Below are positions 18,549 through 26,615 of a stretch of 64,000 nucleotides of DNA, one piece after another. Numbering within the stretch: the first letter of the stretch is position 1; each line of letters opens with the position of its first letter. A program made the translations under genes and the position numbers. Source of the stretch: Mesorhizobium sp. (GTDB lineage Bacteria; Pseudomonadota; Alphaproteobacteria; Rhizobiales; Rhizobiaceae); assembly GCA_004020365.1 (NCBI GenBank), contig SAQR01000003.1, positions 1-64,000 on the forward strand, read 5' to 3'. The notes under the pieces were generated by a model. It was not told where the DNA came from. It searched no databases and worked only from the letters and a program-made list of their open reading frames with translations.

Positions 18549-18791
18549 ATGAACAAACTTGTAACCGCTATCACCCTCCTCGCCTTGTCGACAGGCGTCT
18601 CGCTCGCTGCCAATCAAAACCCGGACCGCGACCCGACCCGCGGCTTCGCTACTGGCGTCGACAACAGCGGAACGACCCTGGATACCAGTCACACGGCTTC
18701 CTTGCCTCGACCGGTGGCAGCTCCGAAAGAAGAACAGCCACAGCCCGGCAAGGTTCTTAGGGGTCGTGCACCATGGGCGGGCAGCCGTTGA
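18549..18791 (+). CDS. Small exported protein, function unknown
   Basis: An 80-residue protein with a typical signal peptide (Lys3, hydrophobic LVTAITLLALSTGVSLA, cleavage near residue 20). The mature part is polar and disorder-prone, with Asn/Asp/Thr-rich and Pro-rich segments and no Cys. A good ribosome site (AAGGAAAA, 6 bp spacing) supports translation. I do not recognise the family; similar short secreted proteins are common and poorly known in rhizobia. The next element is an IS66 remnant, so it sits at a transposon-scarred site. Confidence 0.6.
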   Translation: MNKLVTAITLLALSTGVSLAANQNPDRDPTRGFATGVDNSGTTLDTSHTASLPRPVAAPKEEQPQPGKVLRGRAPWAGSR

Positions 18792-18964
18792 TACGCTGAA
18801 CTTTTCTTCCCACACAAAAATGTCCAATCACCCGCAATGCAACGAGGGTGGTTGGACAGGGCTGGAAGAAAGTTGTGCCATGAATGAATTGACGTCTCAG
18901 GCGACAACATTGACTGTGTAAGGCGTCTCGCAAATGACGCTGGTCTCAAGGAAGATCGGTCGGG

Positions 18965-19220
18965 GTCACGATGGTCGGATTTGTCTCACCAACAACGCTG
19001 CCGAACAGGCGCTGCGTGGTTTTGCTCTCAGCAACAAAGCTGGTTGTTCCCGGGTTCCGATCGAGGTGCCGATCGGCCGCCTTCATGGCGACGCCGATCG
19101 GCACCGCCAAGCTCAACGACGTCGATCCCCAGGCGTGGCCTGGCCGATGTCCTTGCTTGCATCGCGCACACCCCGATCACTAAGCTCGAGCAATTGCTCC
19201 CTCAATTCTTCCTCGGTTGA
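18965..19220 (+). pseudogene. IS66-family transposase (TnpC) C-terminal remnant
   Basis: In three changing plus-strand frames I read DGRICLTNNAAEQALRGFAL, then WLFPGSDRGADR, then LADVLACIAHTPITKLEQ and LLPQFFLG with stop TGA 19218-19220. These are the consecutive C-terminal segments of IS66 TnpC transposases (the LTNNAAERALRG and KLNDVDPQAWLADVL motifs). At least two frameshifts and loss of everything upstream make it a non-functional fragment of about 85 codons. Its right end is reused, antisense, as the last codons of the neighbouring kinase-like gene. Confidence 0.85.
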
Positions 19221-19985
19221 GCGCAAAGCCTCAGCCTCGCGTCGCCAGTGCTCAAAGTGGCCGCCCAGTCGCAATCGATCCGCTGCTTGTGCGCCCAGGC
19301 CGGTTCTCACTCTTTCTTCATCTCCCATATCAACCAGCACTTCCATCACCATGCCTAACAATGCTTGATTAGTTGGAACGCCGTAGTGGGCGCAGAACCG
19401 GATCAGCCGTCTGCTGCCGTTGGCGACGTCAGCCTCCGTGTATGGCTTCATCTCGGGTGCACTAAATGAAAGCGGAGTCATCCAGTATGCCGCATAGGCG
19501 ACATCGCGCAGTCGAGGCCCCGGTCCCGCGAGATCGAAATCAATCACTGCGTAGGGGATCCGGGCCGAGAAAACGAAATTATAGGGCGCAAAATCATTAT
19601 GGCAGATCACTTCATGACGCCGACGATCTTGATGTGAGAAGGTCCAGTCGTCAGATTCCAAAGTAAGAAAATCCTTCGTCGCATCATGATACCGACGCAA
19701 CAATCCTGCAGCCGCGAACAGGGCTTCGTCGGTCTCCCAGATGCGGGGGTGGACGCCGACCTCGCCGTGAAGGTAGCTCAGAATCTCTCGCTGCTGATCA
19801 TCGGTCCCAAGGAACCGTGGACTGCCGTTAAAGGCTTTTGACTCAAGATGAAGCAGCAATCTGTGGATCGCCGGGCTCGATCGCGACATCGCCCGTCGAA
19901 CAGTGTCGCCCACCCGCACGACGCCAACGTTCACGTTCCCTCCACCCAAGACGATCTCCGGTTCCGGCAAAGCCATCCTCCGCAT
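19113..19985 (-). CDS. Aminoglycoside phosphotransferase (APH)-like kinase with altered C-terminus
   Basis: A 290-residue protein with the APH/choline-kinase catalytic loop HEVICHNDFAPYNFVF (about residues 135-150; catalytic Asp and Asn) and the metal motif YAVIDFDLAGPGPRLRDVAYA. N-terminal strands that would carry the ATP-binding Lys look short (GGGNVNVGVVRVGDTVRR). Such proteins phosphorylate small molecules; true antibiotic resistance is not implied. The final about 35 residues (from LREQLLEL) are encoded by DNA that, on the other strand, is the IS66 transposase end, so the original terminus was replaced after insertion. Activity is uncertain. Start ATG 19985; a second ATG at 19976 is possible. 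Confidence 0.7.
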   Translation of the reverse strand: MRRMALPEPEIVLGGGNVNVGVVRVGDTVRRAMSRSSPAIHRLLLHLESKAFNGSPRFLGTDDQQREILSYLHGEVGVHPRIWETDEALFAAAGLLRRYHDATKDFLTLESDDWTFSHQDRRRHEVICHNDFAPYNFVFSARIPYAVIDFDLAGPGPRLRDVAYAAYWMTPLSFSAPEMKPYTEADVANGSRRLIRFCAHYGVPTNQALLGMVMEVLVDMGDEERVRTGLGAQAADRLRLGGHFEHWRREAEALRSTEEELREQLLELSDRGVRDASKDIGQATPGDRRR

Positions 19986-20188
19986 TTCCTGTACTCAGCA
20001 AACAGTCCTCCCGAAAGATAGCAGATTTGCGCCCTGCCTCGGGCCGAGACCCGTTGCTGTCGGGATTCTCCCCGGCTCTATCGAGGACGTGGCCTTCGGC
20101 GAATGCTTATGATCATCGTGGGGCGCTGGCGAGGTGGGAAGACCCAGCGCCGTGTCGCTTTGGTGGCGAGCGCAAGCAGCAGCGCAAG

Positions 20189-20201
20189 ATGTATAGACAA
20201 C
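20189..20201. promoter_or_regulatory. Candidate GntR-type operator upstream of the SDR gene
   Basis: The sequence ATGTATAGACAAC contains the inverted pair TGT...ACA spaced as in GntR-family sites, about 70 bp before the SDR start. It resembles, weakly, the stronger site before the transporter genes. It is proposed only because a HutC-type regulator is encoded in the same locus. Confidence 0.3.
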
Positions 20202-20269
20202 CACTCGCAACTGGTGTTCGCTTCCAATCCAATCGTTTGTAAATTCGAAAAATGCAGGAATCATGCGCC

Positions 20270-21043
20270 ATGGACGCCGCTCGCCTGTTCGACCTGACGG
20301 GAAAAAAGGCGCTGGTGACGGGCGCCAGCCGCGGCATCGGCCAGGCATTGGCGGAGGCGCTGTCGGCGGCCGGTGCCGATGTGGCGGTGACCGCCCGCGA
20401 CGAAAATTCGCTTCGTGAGACGGCGGACCGAATTGGCGCACACGGGCGAAAATCGCTTTGCCGGTCTCTCGACGTGCTCGACACCGATCGCATCCGCGTG
20501 GTGGTCGACGAGGTGGCAGATGCCTTTGGTGGGCTCGACATTATGGTCAACAACGCCGGCTACGAAAAAGTCCAGCCCTCGCTCGACGTGGACGAGGCGG
20601 TATGGGACAGCATCGTGTCGACCAATCTGAAGGGCGCCTTCTTCTGCGCGCAGGCTGCGGCGCGGCGGATGGCTGCCGACAAGAGCGGTGGCGCGATCAT
20701 CAATCTTTGCTCGCTGACCTCCTATGTCGGCATTCCGACGGCGGTACCCTACGGCTCGTCCAAGTCCGGCCTTCTTGGCATGACCCGCGCGCTCGCCGCG
20801 GAATGGGCTCCGCTCGGCATCCGCGTCAACGCCATCGCTCCGGGGTATTTCCATACGGCGATGACGGACGTCTTTTATCAGGATCCCGATTGGCAGGCGG
20901 CGATGCTGGCAAAAATCCCGCAGCGGCGCTTCGGCACGATGCAGGATCTGGCCGGCGCCGTCGTGTTTTTGGCGAGCGGGGCATCCGCCTATGTCACCGG
21001 GCATTGCCTGCCGGTCGACGGCGGCTATCTCGCATCCATCTGA
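20270..21043 (+). CDS. SDR-family oxidoreductase (HpsO-like candidate)
   Basis: A 257-residue classical short-chain dehydrogenase. TGASRGIG (residues 17-24) is the cofactor loop; MVNNAGYEK, a Ser in LCSLTS and Tyr-x3-Lys in PYGSSKSG form the catalytic set; APGYFHTAM and LPVDGGYLAS close the fold. NAD preference is suggested by an Ala-Arg rather than multiple basic residues after strand 2. It heads a catabolic locus that also holds a HisD-family and a Zn-alcohol dehydrogenase, the same three enzyme types as HpsO, HpsN and HpsP of dihydroxypropanesulfonate breakdown. I chose ATG 20270; ATG 20252 is possible. Substrate is inferred, not shown. Confidence 0.8.
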   Translation: MDAARLFDLTGKKALVTGASRGIGQALAEALSAAGADVAVTARDENSLRETADRIGAHGRKSLCRSLDVLDTDRIRVVVDEVADAFGGLDIMVNNAGYEKVQPSLDVDEAVWDSIVSTNLKGAFFCAQAAARRMAADKSGGAIINLCSLTSYVGIPTAVPYGSSKSGLLGMTRALAAEWAPLGIRVNAIAPGYFHTAMTDVFYQDPDWQAAMLAKIPQRRFGTMQDLAGAVVFLASGASAYVTGHCLPVDGGYLASI

Positions 21044-21083
21044 GCGACTGTGATGCGGTGCTACGAGGACTGTGTAGACCGAG

Positions 21084-21107
21084 CTTGTATATGGTTGTAT
21101 ATACCAT
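21084..21107. promoter_or_regulatory. HutC-type operator pair with adjacent -35-like box
   Basis: Two TTGTATA repeats lie 11 bp apart (21085 and 21095). The second, TTGTATATACCA, is a near-palindrome close to the HutC site CTTGTATGTACAAG known from Pseudomonas. A TTGACA box follows directly at 21108-21113. The position, 52-75 bp before the transporter ATPase start, fits repression of the downstream genes by the HutC-like protein encoded at the end of the operon. Confidence 0.5.
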
Positions 21108-21158
21108 TTGACACGCTGGACGTTCTTGCATGCGACCAGCGACAAAAGGGGAACCTCA

Positions 21159-22304
21159 ATGCAGGAGCGTTTTCGGGCCGCAGCTTCGCATGAAGCGGAA
21201 GGCGACGGGGAAATCGCCGTCACGGTTCGCAACGTCGGGATGGACTTCGATGGCGTTCAAGCCGTCAAGAATGCGTCCTTCGATCTGCCGAAGGGCCGGT
21301 TCCTTACCATTCTCGGGCCGTCTGGGTCCGGCAAGACGACCCTCCTGCGCATGATCGCCGGGTTCCAGACCCCGAGCAGCGGCGAGATCTTCATCAACGG
21401 TGAAGCGGTGAGCGCGGTGCCCCCGCATAAGCGGTCGATCGGCATGGTCTTTCAGAGACTTGCCTTGTTTCCGCATATGACGGCGGCCGAGAATGTCGCC
21501 TTCCCGCTGAAGATGCGTCGGCGCGACGCACGCACCATCCCCGAACGCGTCGAGCGATATCTGGCGCTGGTGCGGCTCGGGGGCTATGGCGGCAGGCGCA
21601 TTCACGAACTTTCCGGCGGGCAGCAGCAGCGCGTCGCGATCGCGCGGGCGCTGGTGTTTGAGCCCGACCTGCTGCTTCTCGACGAGCCGCTGGCTGCGCT
21701 CGACCGCAAGCTGCGCGAGGAAATGCAGCTCGAATTCCGCCGTATCCAGCGTGAGCTCGGCGTCACCACGATCAATGTCACCCACGACCAGCGCGAGGCG
21801 CTGGTGGTTTCCGACGATATCGTCGTCATGGATCAGGGCGAGATTCAGCAGAAGGCACGGCCGATCCACACCTACCGCCAGCCCCGCAACGCCTTCGTCG
21901 CCAATTTCATCGGCGTCACCAACTTCATTGCCGGCACGGTACGGGACGTATCGGAAGCGGGCGATGTCTCCATCGTTCGGGGTGATCAGATGCTTGCCGG
22001 AAAAATCGGCGATCCGGTCAATCCGCCTGCGGAGGGCGACAAGGCCTCGGGAGCGATCCGCGCCGAACAGATCCGTCTCGCCGGCGATGCTGCGCAGCTG
22101 TCGACGCTCGATTGCGTGCTGGCCGGGACCGTCACTGACACCCTCTTCGAAGGCGAGCGCATGGTCTACGAGGTCGCCTGCGCCGCGATTGGCGACGAGG
22201 TCATTCGCGTTTTCGACCATGATCCCGCCGCGCACACGCAGTTCGACATAGGCGAAAGCGTGTTCCTGGGGTGGAATGCCAGGGACTTGCTTGTTTTTCG
22301 ATAG
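21159..22304 (+). CDS. ABC transporter ATPase, spermidine/putrescine type (PotA-like)
   Basis: A 381-residue ATPase. Walker A is LGPSGSGKTTLLRMIAGF, Q-loop MVFQRLALFPHMT, signature ELSGGQQQRVAIARAL, Walker B LLLLDEPLAALD, switch His in NVTHDQREALV. The C-terminal about 120 residues form a TOBE-type regulatory domain (SGAIRAEQIRLAG, GWNARDLLVFR). This layout is that of PotA/CysA-class importers. ATG 21159 has AGGGGA upstream. It is followed at once by a binding protein and two permeases, so the four make one importer. The dehydrogenases in the same operon suggest a polyol or related small substrate instead of polyamines. Confidence 0.88.
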   Translation: MQERFRAAASHEAEGDGEIAVTVRNVGMDFDGVQAVKNASFDLPKGRFLTILGPSGSGKTTLLRMIAGFQTPSSGEIFINGEAVSAVPPHKRSIGMVFQRLALFPHMTAAENVAFPLKMRRRDARTIPERVERYLALVRLGGYGGRRIHELSGGQQQRVAIARALVFEPDLLLLDEPLAALDRKLREEMQLEFRRIQRELGVTTINVTHDQREALVVSDDIVVMDQGEIQQKARPIHTYRQPRNAFVANFIGVTNFIAGTVRDVSEAGDVSIVRGDQMLAGKIGDPVNPPAEGDKASGAIRAEQIRLAGDAAQLSTLDCVLAGTVTDTLFEGERMVYEVACAAIGDEVIRVFDHDPAAHTQFDIGESVFLGWNARDLLVFR

Positions 22305-22339
22305 AACCGGAAACCGGTCAAACCCAGAGGAGAATGCAG

Positions 22340-23446
22340 ATGAAGCGCTTCAAGCCGAAGATATCCCACCTTTCCCGCAGAACCTTCCTTCAGGCCACAG
22401 CTGCGCTCGGCGGCGCCTCGGTGCTCGGCCTGCGCGGCGCCTATGCGCAGGAGCCCGAAAAGCCGGCGGAGATCATCGTGCGCGCCTGGGGCGGCAGCTG
22501 GGTGGATAGCCTGAAGGCCGGGGTGTCCGACAGTTTCACCAAAATGACGGGGATTGCTGTCCGTCACGACCTGACCGAAGACAATGAGATTCAGCCCAAG
22601 GTCTGGGCGGCCGTGGCGCAGAAACGCGTTCCGCCGATCCATATCAACTGGGACACCACCACCAATGCCACGAAATCGGCACTGCGTGGCGTGACGGAAG
22701 ACCTCTCCGACCTGCCGAACCTCGCCAATGTGACGGATCTTGCCAAGCCGGCCGGCCTGGAAGGCTTCCCGATCGTCAATACCTACGGTTATGTCTATGT
22801 GCTTGCCTATCGGCCAGAGGCATTCCCGGATGGACCGCCCAAGTCCTGGAAAGATCTTCTCGACCCGAAGTTCAAGGGTCGGCTTGCCTTCTACAATGAC
22901 GGCATCGGCTTCCATTTCCCCGCCCAGGTCGCCGGTGGTGGCAAGCTCGAGGACATACCGGGCAACATGCAGCCGGCTTGGGATTTCATCACCAAGATGA
23001 AGGCGCAGCAGCCGCTGCTCGGCGAAGATCCCGACTTCACCACCTGGTTCCAGAACGGCGAGATCGACGCCGCCTGCACCATCTCGACCAACGCCCGGGA
23101 GGCGCGCAAGAACGGCGTCAAAATCGAATGGGTGGTGCCGGAAGAGGGTGCGAAATTCGACACCGACGGTTTGTGGATCCCCAAGGGCCTGCCGGAAAAC
23201 GAACTCTACTGGGCCAAGCAGTACATCAACCACGCCCTGACCAAGGAAGCCCAGCAGGTCTGGCTGGATGGGCTTGGCTTGCCGGGCGTGGTGCCGGGCC
23301 TCACGCCGCCCAAGGATCTGGTGGGCGATCCGTCCTATCCGACCACCGAAGCGGATTTTAAGCGCCTTATCCGCATCTCGTCGAAGATCCAGGTCGAGAA
23401 TGAGAGCGAGTGGTTTTCCAAATTCAAGGCGATCATGCAGGGCTGA
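22340..23446 (+). CDS. Periplasmic solute-binding protein, PotD/extracellular family 1
   Basis: A 368-residue secreted binding protein. The N-terminus carries a twin-arginine signal: SRRTFLQATAALGG, a hydrophobic stretch and AYAQ cleavage near residue 39. The mature part has VRAWGGSWVDSLKAGV, PPIHINWDTTTNATKSAL, DPKFKGRLAFYND and GLWIPKGLPENELYWAK, the pattern of PotD-like proteins. I prefer the second ATG (22340), spaced 7 bp from GAGGAG. It delivers substrate to the two permeases that follow. Tat export would suit folding before transport. Ligand not known. Confidence 0.85.
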   Translation: MKRFKPKISHLSRRTFLQATAALGGASVLGLRGAYAQEPEKPAEIIVRAWGGSWVDSLKAGVSDSFTKMTGIAVRHDLTEDNEIQPKVWAAVAQKRVPPIHINWDTTTNATKSALRGVTEDLSDLPNLANVTDLAKPAGLEGFPIVNTYGYVYVLAYRPEAFPDGPPKSWKDLLDPKFKGRLAFYNDGIGFHFPAQVAGGGKLEDIPGNMQPAWDFITKMKAQQPLLGEDPDFTTWFQNGEIDAACTISTNAREARKNGVKIEWVVPEEGAKFDTDGLWIPKGLPENELYWAKQYINHALTKEAQQVWLDGLGLPGVVPGLTPPKDLVGDPSYPTTEADFKRLIRISSKIQVENESEWFSKFKAIMQG

Positions 23447-23512
23447 CGCCGGTCGGCCGGTGCTGCGCTGGTGCGGCACCGGCTCCTTCACGACGTCGGT
23501 TACGGATTTTTC

Positions 23513-24457
23513 ATGCGGGCAGCCAGGACAGCCTATCCCCTCAAATGGCGCATCATGGATGCGCTGGAAGGCGTTGCCACCGCTGTCTGGCCGGCGCGGT
23601 TCAGGCACGCTACGCCCTATCTGATGCTGCTTCCGGCGGTGCTGCTGGTCGGGCTGCTGGTGCTCGGACTCATCCAGATCGCGGATGCCAGCCTGCGCAC
23701 GCTCGACACCACCACCTTCCAGTTCTCCGACGACTATTCCATCGCCAATTTCCGCCGCGCGCTGACCGAGCCACTGTTCCTGGTTGTCGCGCAGCGCAGC
23801 CTGGTTGCCGCCCTGATCGTCACCGTGGTGACGCTGGTCTTCGCCTTTCCCTACGCCTATCTGATGGTGCGCACGCGTTCGCCAGGATTGCGCAAATTCC
23901 TGCTGGTGGCGCTGTTCCTGCCGTTCTTCATTGGCCAGGTGGTGCGTGCCTATGGCTGGCTGATCATCTTAGGCAACCAGGGCATGGTGAACGAGGCGCT
24001 CGGCCTTGTCGGGGTCGCCCCGATGCGGCTCATCTACAACTATCCCGCCGTGCTGTTCGGCCTCGTCCAGTACATGCTGCCCTTTGCCGTACTGATGCTC
24101 GCGCCGGCACTCACCGCCATTCCCGAAGAGCTGGAGGCAGCCGCTGGATCGCTCGGCGCGAACTGGGTTCGCACCTTCATCCACGTCGTGTTGCCACTCG
24201 CTCGTCCAGGCTTCATCGGCGCCGGCGTGGTCGTGCTGACGCTTTCGCTCACCGACTTCGCAGTCCCCGCGATCCTTGGCGGCGGCTCGCAGGATTTCAT
24301 CGCCAACGCCATCTACGATCAGTTCTTCCGCACCTCCGACCAGGGTCTCGGCGCGATGCTGGCGCTTATGCTGGTCGCGCTCGGGTCAATCCTTGTCGGC
24401 TTGGTGTTCGCGCTGTTTGGCGCCGGAACGCTCGCCATGGGGAGGTCGCGGGCGTGA
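23513..24457 (+). CDS. ABC transporter permease, PotB-like
   Basis: A 314-residue inner-membrane protein with six predicted helices (for example YLMLLPAVLLVGLLVLGLI and FLLVALFLPFFIGQVVRAY). The cytoplasmic EAA loop is visible as EELEAAAGSLGANWVRTFIHVVLPLARPG, the contact point for the ATPase. It is of the PotB type. ATG 23513 gives a normal N-terminus; the frame continues upstream to a GTG at 23471 without support. Its stop overlaps the start of the second permease (GTGA), so the two are translationally coupled. Confidence 0.87.
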   Translation: MRAARTAYPLKWRIMDALEGVATAVWPARFRHATPYLMLLPAVLLVGLLVLGLIQIADASLRTLDTTTFQFSDDYSIANFRRALTEPLFLVVAQRSLVAALIVTVVTLVFAFPYAYLMVRTRSPGLRKFLLVALFLPFFIGQVVRAYGWLIILGNQGMVNEALGLVGVAPMRLIYNYPAVLFGLVQYMLPFAVLMLAPALTAIPEELEAAAGSLGANWVRTFIHVVLPLARPGFIGAGVVVLTLSLTDFAVPAILGGGSQDFIANAIYDQFFRTSDQGLGAMLALMLVALGSILVGLVFALFGAGTLAMGRSRA

Positions 24458-25254
24458 GCGGCTCGCGCAGCAAATCGATTGTCCTGTGGACCCTGGTGAC
24501 GATTGCCCTGGTGACCCTTTCGGCGCCGACGATCGTAGTGCTCGGCGCTTCGTTTACCGGCGGCAACATCATCACTTTTCCGCCGGATGGGCTGTCGTTG
24601 CGGTGGTACGCGCGTATTTCGCAGGCCTCCGACCTGCGCAATGCTTTCCTGCGCACGCTCCAGGTCGCGACGGTCTGCACGATCGTTGCCATTCCAGTGG
24701 GCACGCTGGCCGGCATCGCGCTGGCGAAATATGCGGTGCGTTTTGAGAAGACGATCCAGATCTATCTGCTGCTGCCCTTCACCATCCCGCTGATCGGATC
24801 GGGCATCGGCCTCATGCTGATCTTCGGCAACGCCGGCATTCTCGGCCAGCTCTGGCCGGTCGGGATCGCCTGCTGCGTCATCAACCTGCCGTTCATGATC
24901 TGGGCGGTCACGGCGAGCGCCACCGGGCTTGACCCGGACCTTGAGCTGGCCGCCGCCAATTGCGGCGCGCCGCCGCTCCAGGTGTTCTTCTCCGTCACCT
25001 TGCCGGCGGTGATGCCGGGGGTGATCACCGGCTCGCTGCTGATGTTCATCCTTGCGCTCAACGAATTCCTGGTCAGCCTGCTGCTCGTCGATGCGCGTAT
25101 CGTGACGCTGCCGGTGCTGATCTACAACTCCATCCGCTCGATCATCACGCCGGATCTTGCCGCGATCTCCGTGGTCTTCATCGCCTGCTCTGGCGTCGCC
25201 GTCTTCCTGCTCGACAGGCTGGTCGGGCTCGACATTTTTCTGAAATCGAAATGA
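24454..25254 (+). CDS. ABC transporter permease, PotC-like
   Basis: A 266-residue permease that starts at GTG 24454, overlapping the previous TGA, with GGGGAGG 8 bp upstream. Six helices are evident (VLWTLVTIALVTLSAPTIVV, IYLLLPFTIPLIGSGIGLML and others). The EAA motif reads LELAAANCGAPPLQVFFSVTLPAVMPG. It pairs with the PotB-like protein as the heterodimeric channel of the importer. The next gene (HisD family) begins 35 bp later, showing that transporter and catabolic enzymes are one operon. Confidence 0.87.
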   Translation: MSGSRSKSIVLWTLVTIALVTLSAPTIVVLGASFTGGNIITFPPDGLSLRWYARISQASDLRNAFLRTLQVATVCTIVAIPVGTLAGIALAKYAVRFEKTIQIYLLLPFTIPLIGSGIGLMLIFGNAGILGQLWPVGIACCVINLPFMIWAVTASATGLDPDLELAAANCGAPPLQVFFSVTLPAVMPGVITGSLLMFILALNEFLVSLLLVDARIVTLPVLIYNSIRSIITPDLAAISVVFIACSGVAVFLLDRLVGLDIFLKSK

Positions 25255-25289
25255 GGAAAGCCGGCTCGTCGGGCCGCAAAGGAAATCCT

Positions 25290-26612
25290 ATGGCAAACGT
25301 ATCATTTCACGACCTGAGCCAACTCGACGCCGCCGCTCGTGCGGCATTGATGCGGCGCTCAGAGACCGATCTCTCCGGCTTCATGGAGAAGGCCGCACCG
25401 ATCATCGAGGCGGTCCGAACAGAAGGCGATGCCGCGCTCGTCCGCTTCGCCCACGACTTCGACAAGGCAGATCTCGATGCCACGCGGCTGAAGGTCAGCC
25501 CCGCCGAGTTCGACGCCGCCTTCGGCATGGTGGACGAGGACGTGATCGCCGCCATTCGTTTCGGCATCGACAACATCCGGCATTTCCACGAAGAGCAGAA
25601 ACCGGAAGCGATGTGGCTCAAGGAAATGCGGCCCGGCGCCTTTGCCGGCGACCGCTTCACGCCGATCTGCTCGGTGGCGCTCTATGTCCCGCGCGGCAAA
25701 GGGGCGTTCCCTTCGGTGACGATGATGACCGCAGTGCCCGCAGTGGTGGCGGGCGTCCCGGAGCTTGCCATCGTCACGCCGCCTGCGCCCGATGGTTCGG
25801 TGGACGCAGCGACACTGGTTGCGGCGCGCCTCGCCGGCGTCGAAACTGTCTACAAATGCGGCGGCGCGCAGGCGGTCGCCGCCGTCGCCTACGGCACAGA
25901 GACGATCAATGCCGCGCTCAAGATCGTCGGACCAGGCAGCCCCTGGGTGGTTGCGGCCAAGCGGCTGCTTGCCGGCGTCATCGATCCCGGCCTTCCCGCC
26001 GGTCCGTCCGAAGCGATCATCCTCGCCGACGACAGCGTGCATGGCGGGCTGGCCGCGCTCGACCTCCTGATCGAGGCGGAGCACGGGCCGGACTCGTCGG
26101 CCTATCTGGTGACCCACAGCCGCCGCGTGGCGGAGGAGGCGCTGGCGGCGCTGCCCGAGCACTGGGCGCGCATGACCGATCAGCGGGTCGCGTTCTCCAC
26201 CGCGGTGCTGACCGGCGCCTGTGGCGGCATCGTGCTGACGGCCTCGATCGAGGACAGCTACCGCTTCATCAACGACTACGCACCGGAGCATCTGGAGATC
26301 CTCTCCACCGACCCCTTCGCCCACCTTGGCCACATCACCGAAGCTGCCGAGATCCTGATGGGGCCGCACACGCCGGTCTCAATCGGCAATTTCGGGCTGG
26401 GCCCCAACGCCGTGCTGCCGACCAGCCGCTGGGCGCGCACTTGTGGACCGCTCTCGGTCACGGATTTCGTCAAGCGCTCTTCCATCGGCTACGTGACGGC
26501 GGCGGCCTATCCGGAATTCGCACGCCATGCCCGCACACTTGCCCGCTATGAAGGCTTCTCCTCGCACGAACACGCCGTCTCCGGCGTGCGCGACCGATAT
26601 CTGGTGCGGTAG
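25290..26612 (+). CDS. HisD-family dehydrogenase (HpsN-like candidate)
   Basis: A 440-residue member of the histidinol dehydrogenase family, of normal length. The catalytic pair Glu333-His334 (NDYAPEHLEIL) is present. Compared with E. coli HisD, two of four zinc ligands differ: Glu262 replaces Gln259 (IEAEHG, His265 kept) and Asn367 replaces Asp360 (SIGNFGLGPNAVLPT); His426 is kept. The His of the usual NHVLPT is Ala. This argues against a housekeeping hisD and for a paralogue acting on another polyol. HpsN, which oxidises dihydroxypropanesulfonate to sulfolactate, is such a paralogue and shares this gene neighbourhood type. ATG 25290 has AAAGGA upstream. Confidence 0.78.
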   Translation: MANVSFHDLSQLDAAARAALMRRSETDLSGFMEKAAPIIEAVRTEGDAALVRFAHDFDKADLDATRLKVSPAEFDAAFGMVDEDVIAAIRFGIDNIRHFHEEQKPEAMWLKEMRPGAFAGDRFTPICSVALYVPRGKGAFPSVTMMTAVPAVVAGVPELAIVTPPAPDGSVDAATLVAARLAGVETVYKCGGAQAVAAVAYGTETINAALKIVGPGSPWVVAAKRLLAGVIDPGLPAGPSEAIILADDSVHGGLAALDLLIEAEHGPDSSAYLVTHSRRVAEEALAALPEHWARMTDQRVAFSTAVLTGACGGIVLTASIEDSYRFINDYAPEHLEILSTDPFAHLGHITEAAEILMGPHTPVSIGNFGLGPNAVLPTSRWARTCGPLSVTDFVKRSSIGYVTAAAYPEFARHARTLARYEGFSSHEHAVSGVRDRYLVR

Positions 26613-26615
26613 CGG

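Noticed and set aside
19113-19985. An antibiotic-resistance aminoglycoside phosphotransferase
   Set aside because: Only the general APH-fold motifs are present, the family is broad, and the C-terminus is replaced. No specific resistance claim is justified.
22166-23608. A 480-codon minus-strand frame across the PotD-like gene
   Set aside because: The plus strand has a Tat signal and binding-protein motifs. The minus frame has no recognisable family and crosses gene borders.
25359-26369. A minus-strand frame across the HisD-family gene
   Set aside because: Histidine/Arg-rich antisense translation with no domain. The HisD frame is full-length and conserved.
25290-26612. The HisD-family gene as the housekeeping histidinol dehydrogenase of histidine synthesis
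   Set aside because: No other his genes are nearby, two zinc ligands are changed, and it sits in a transporter/dehydrogenase operon with its own regulator.
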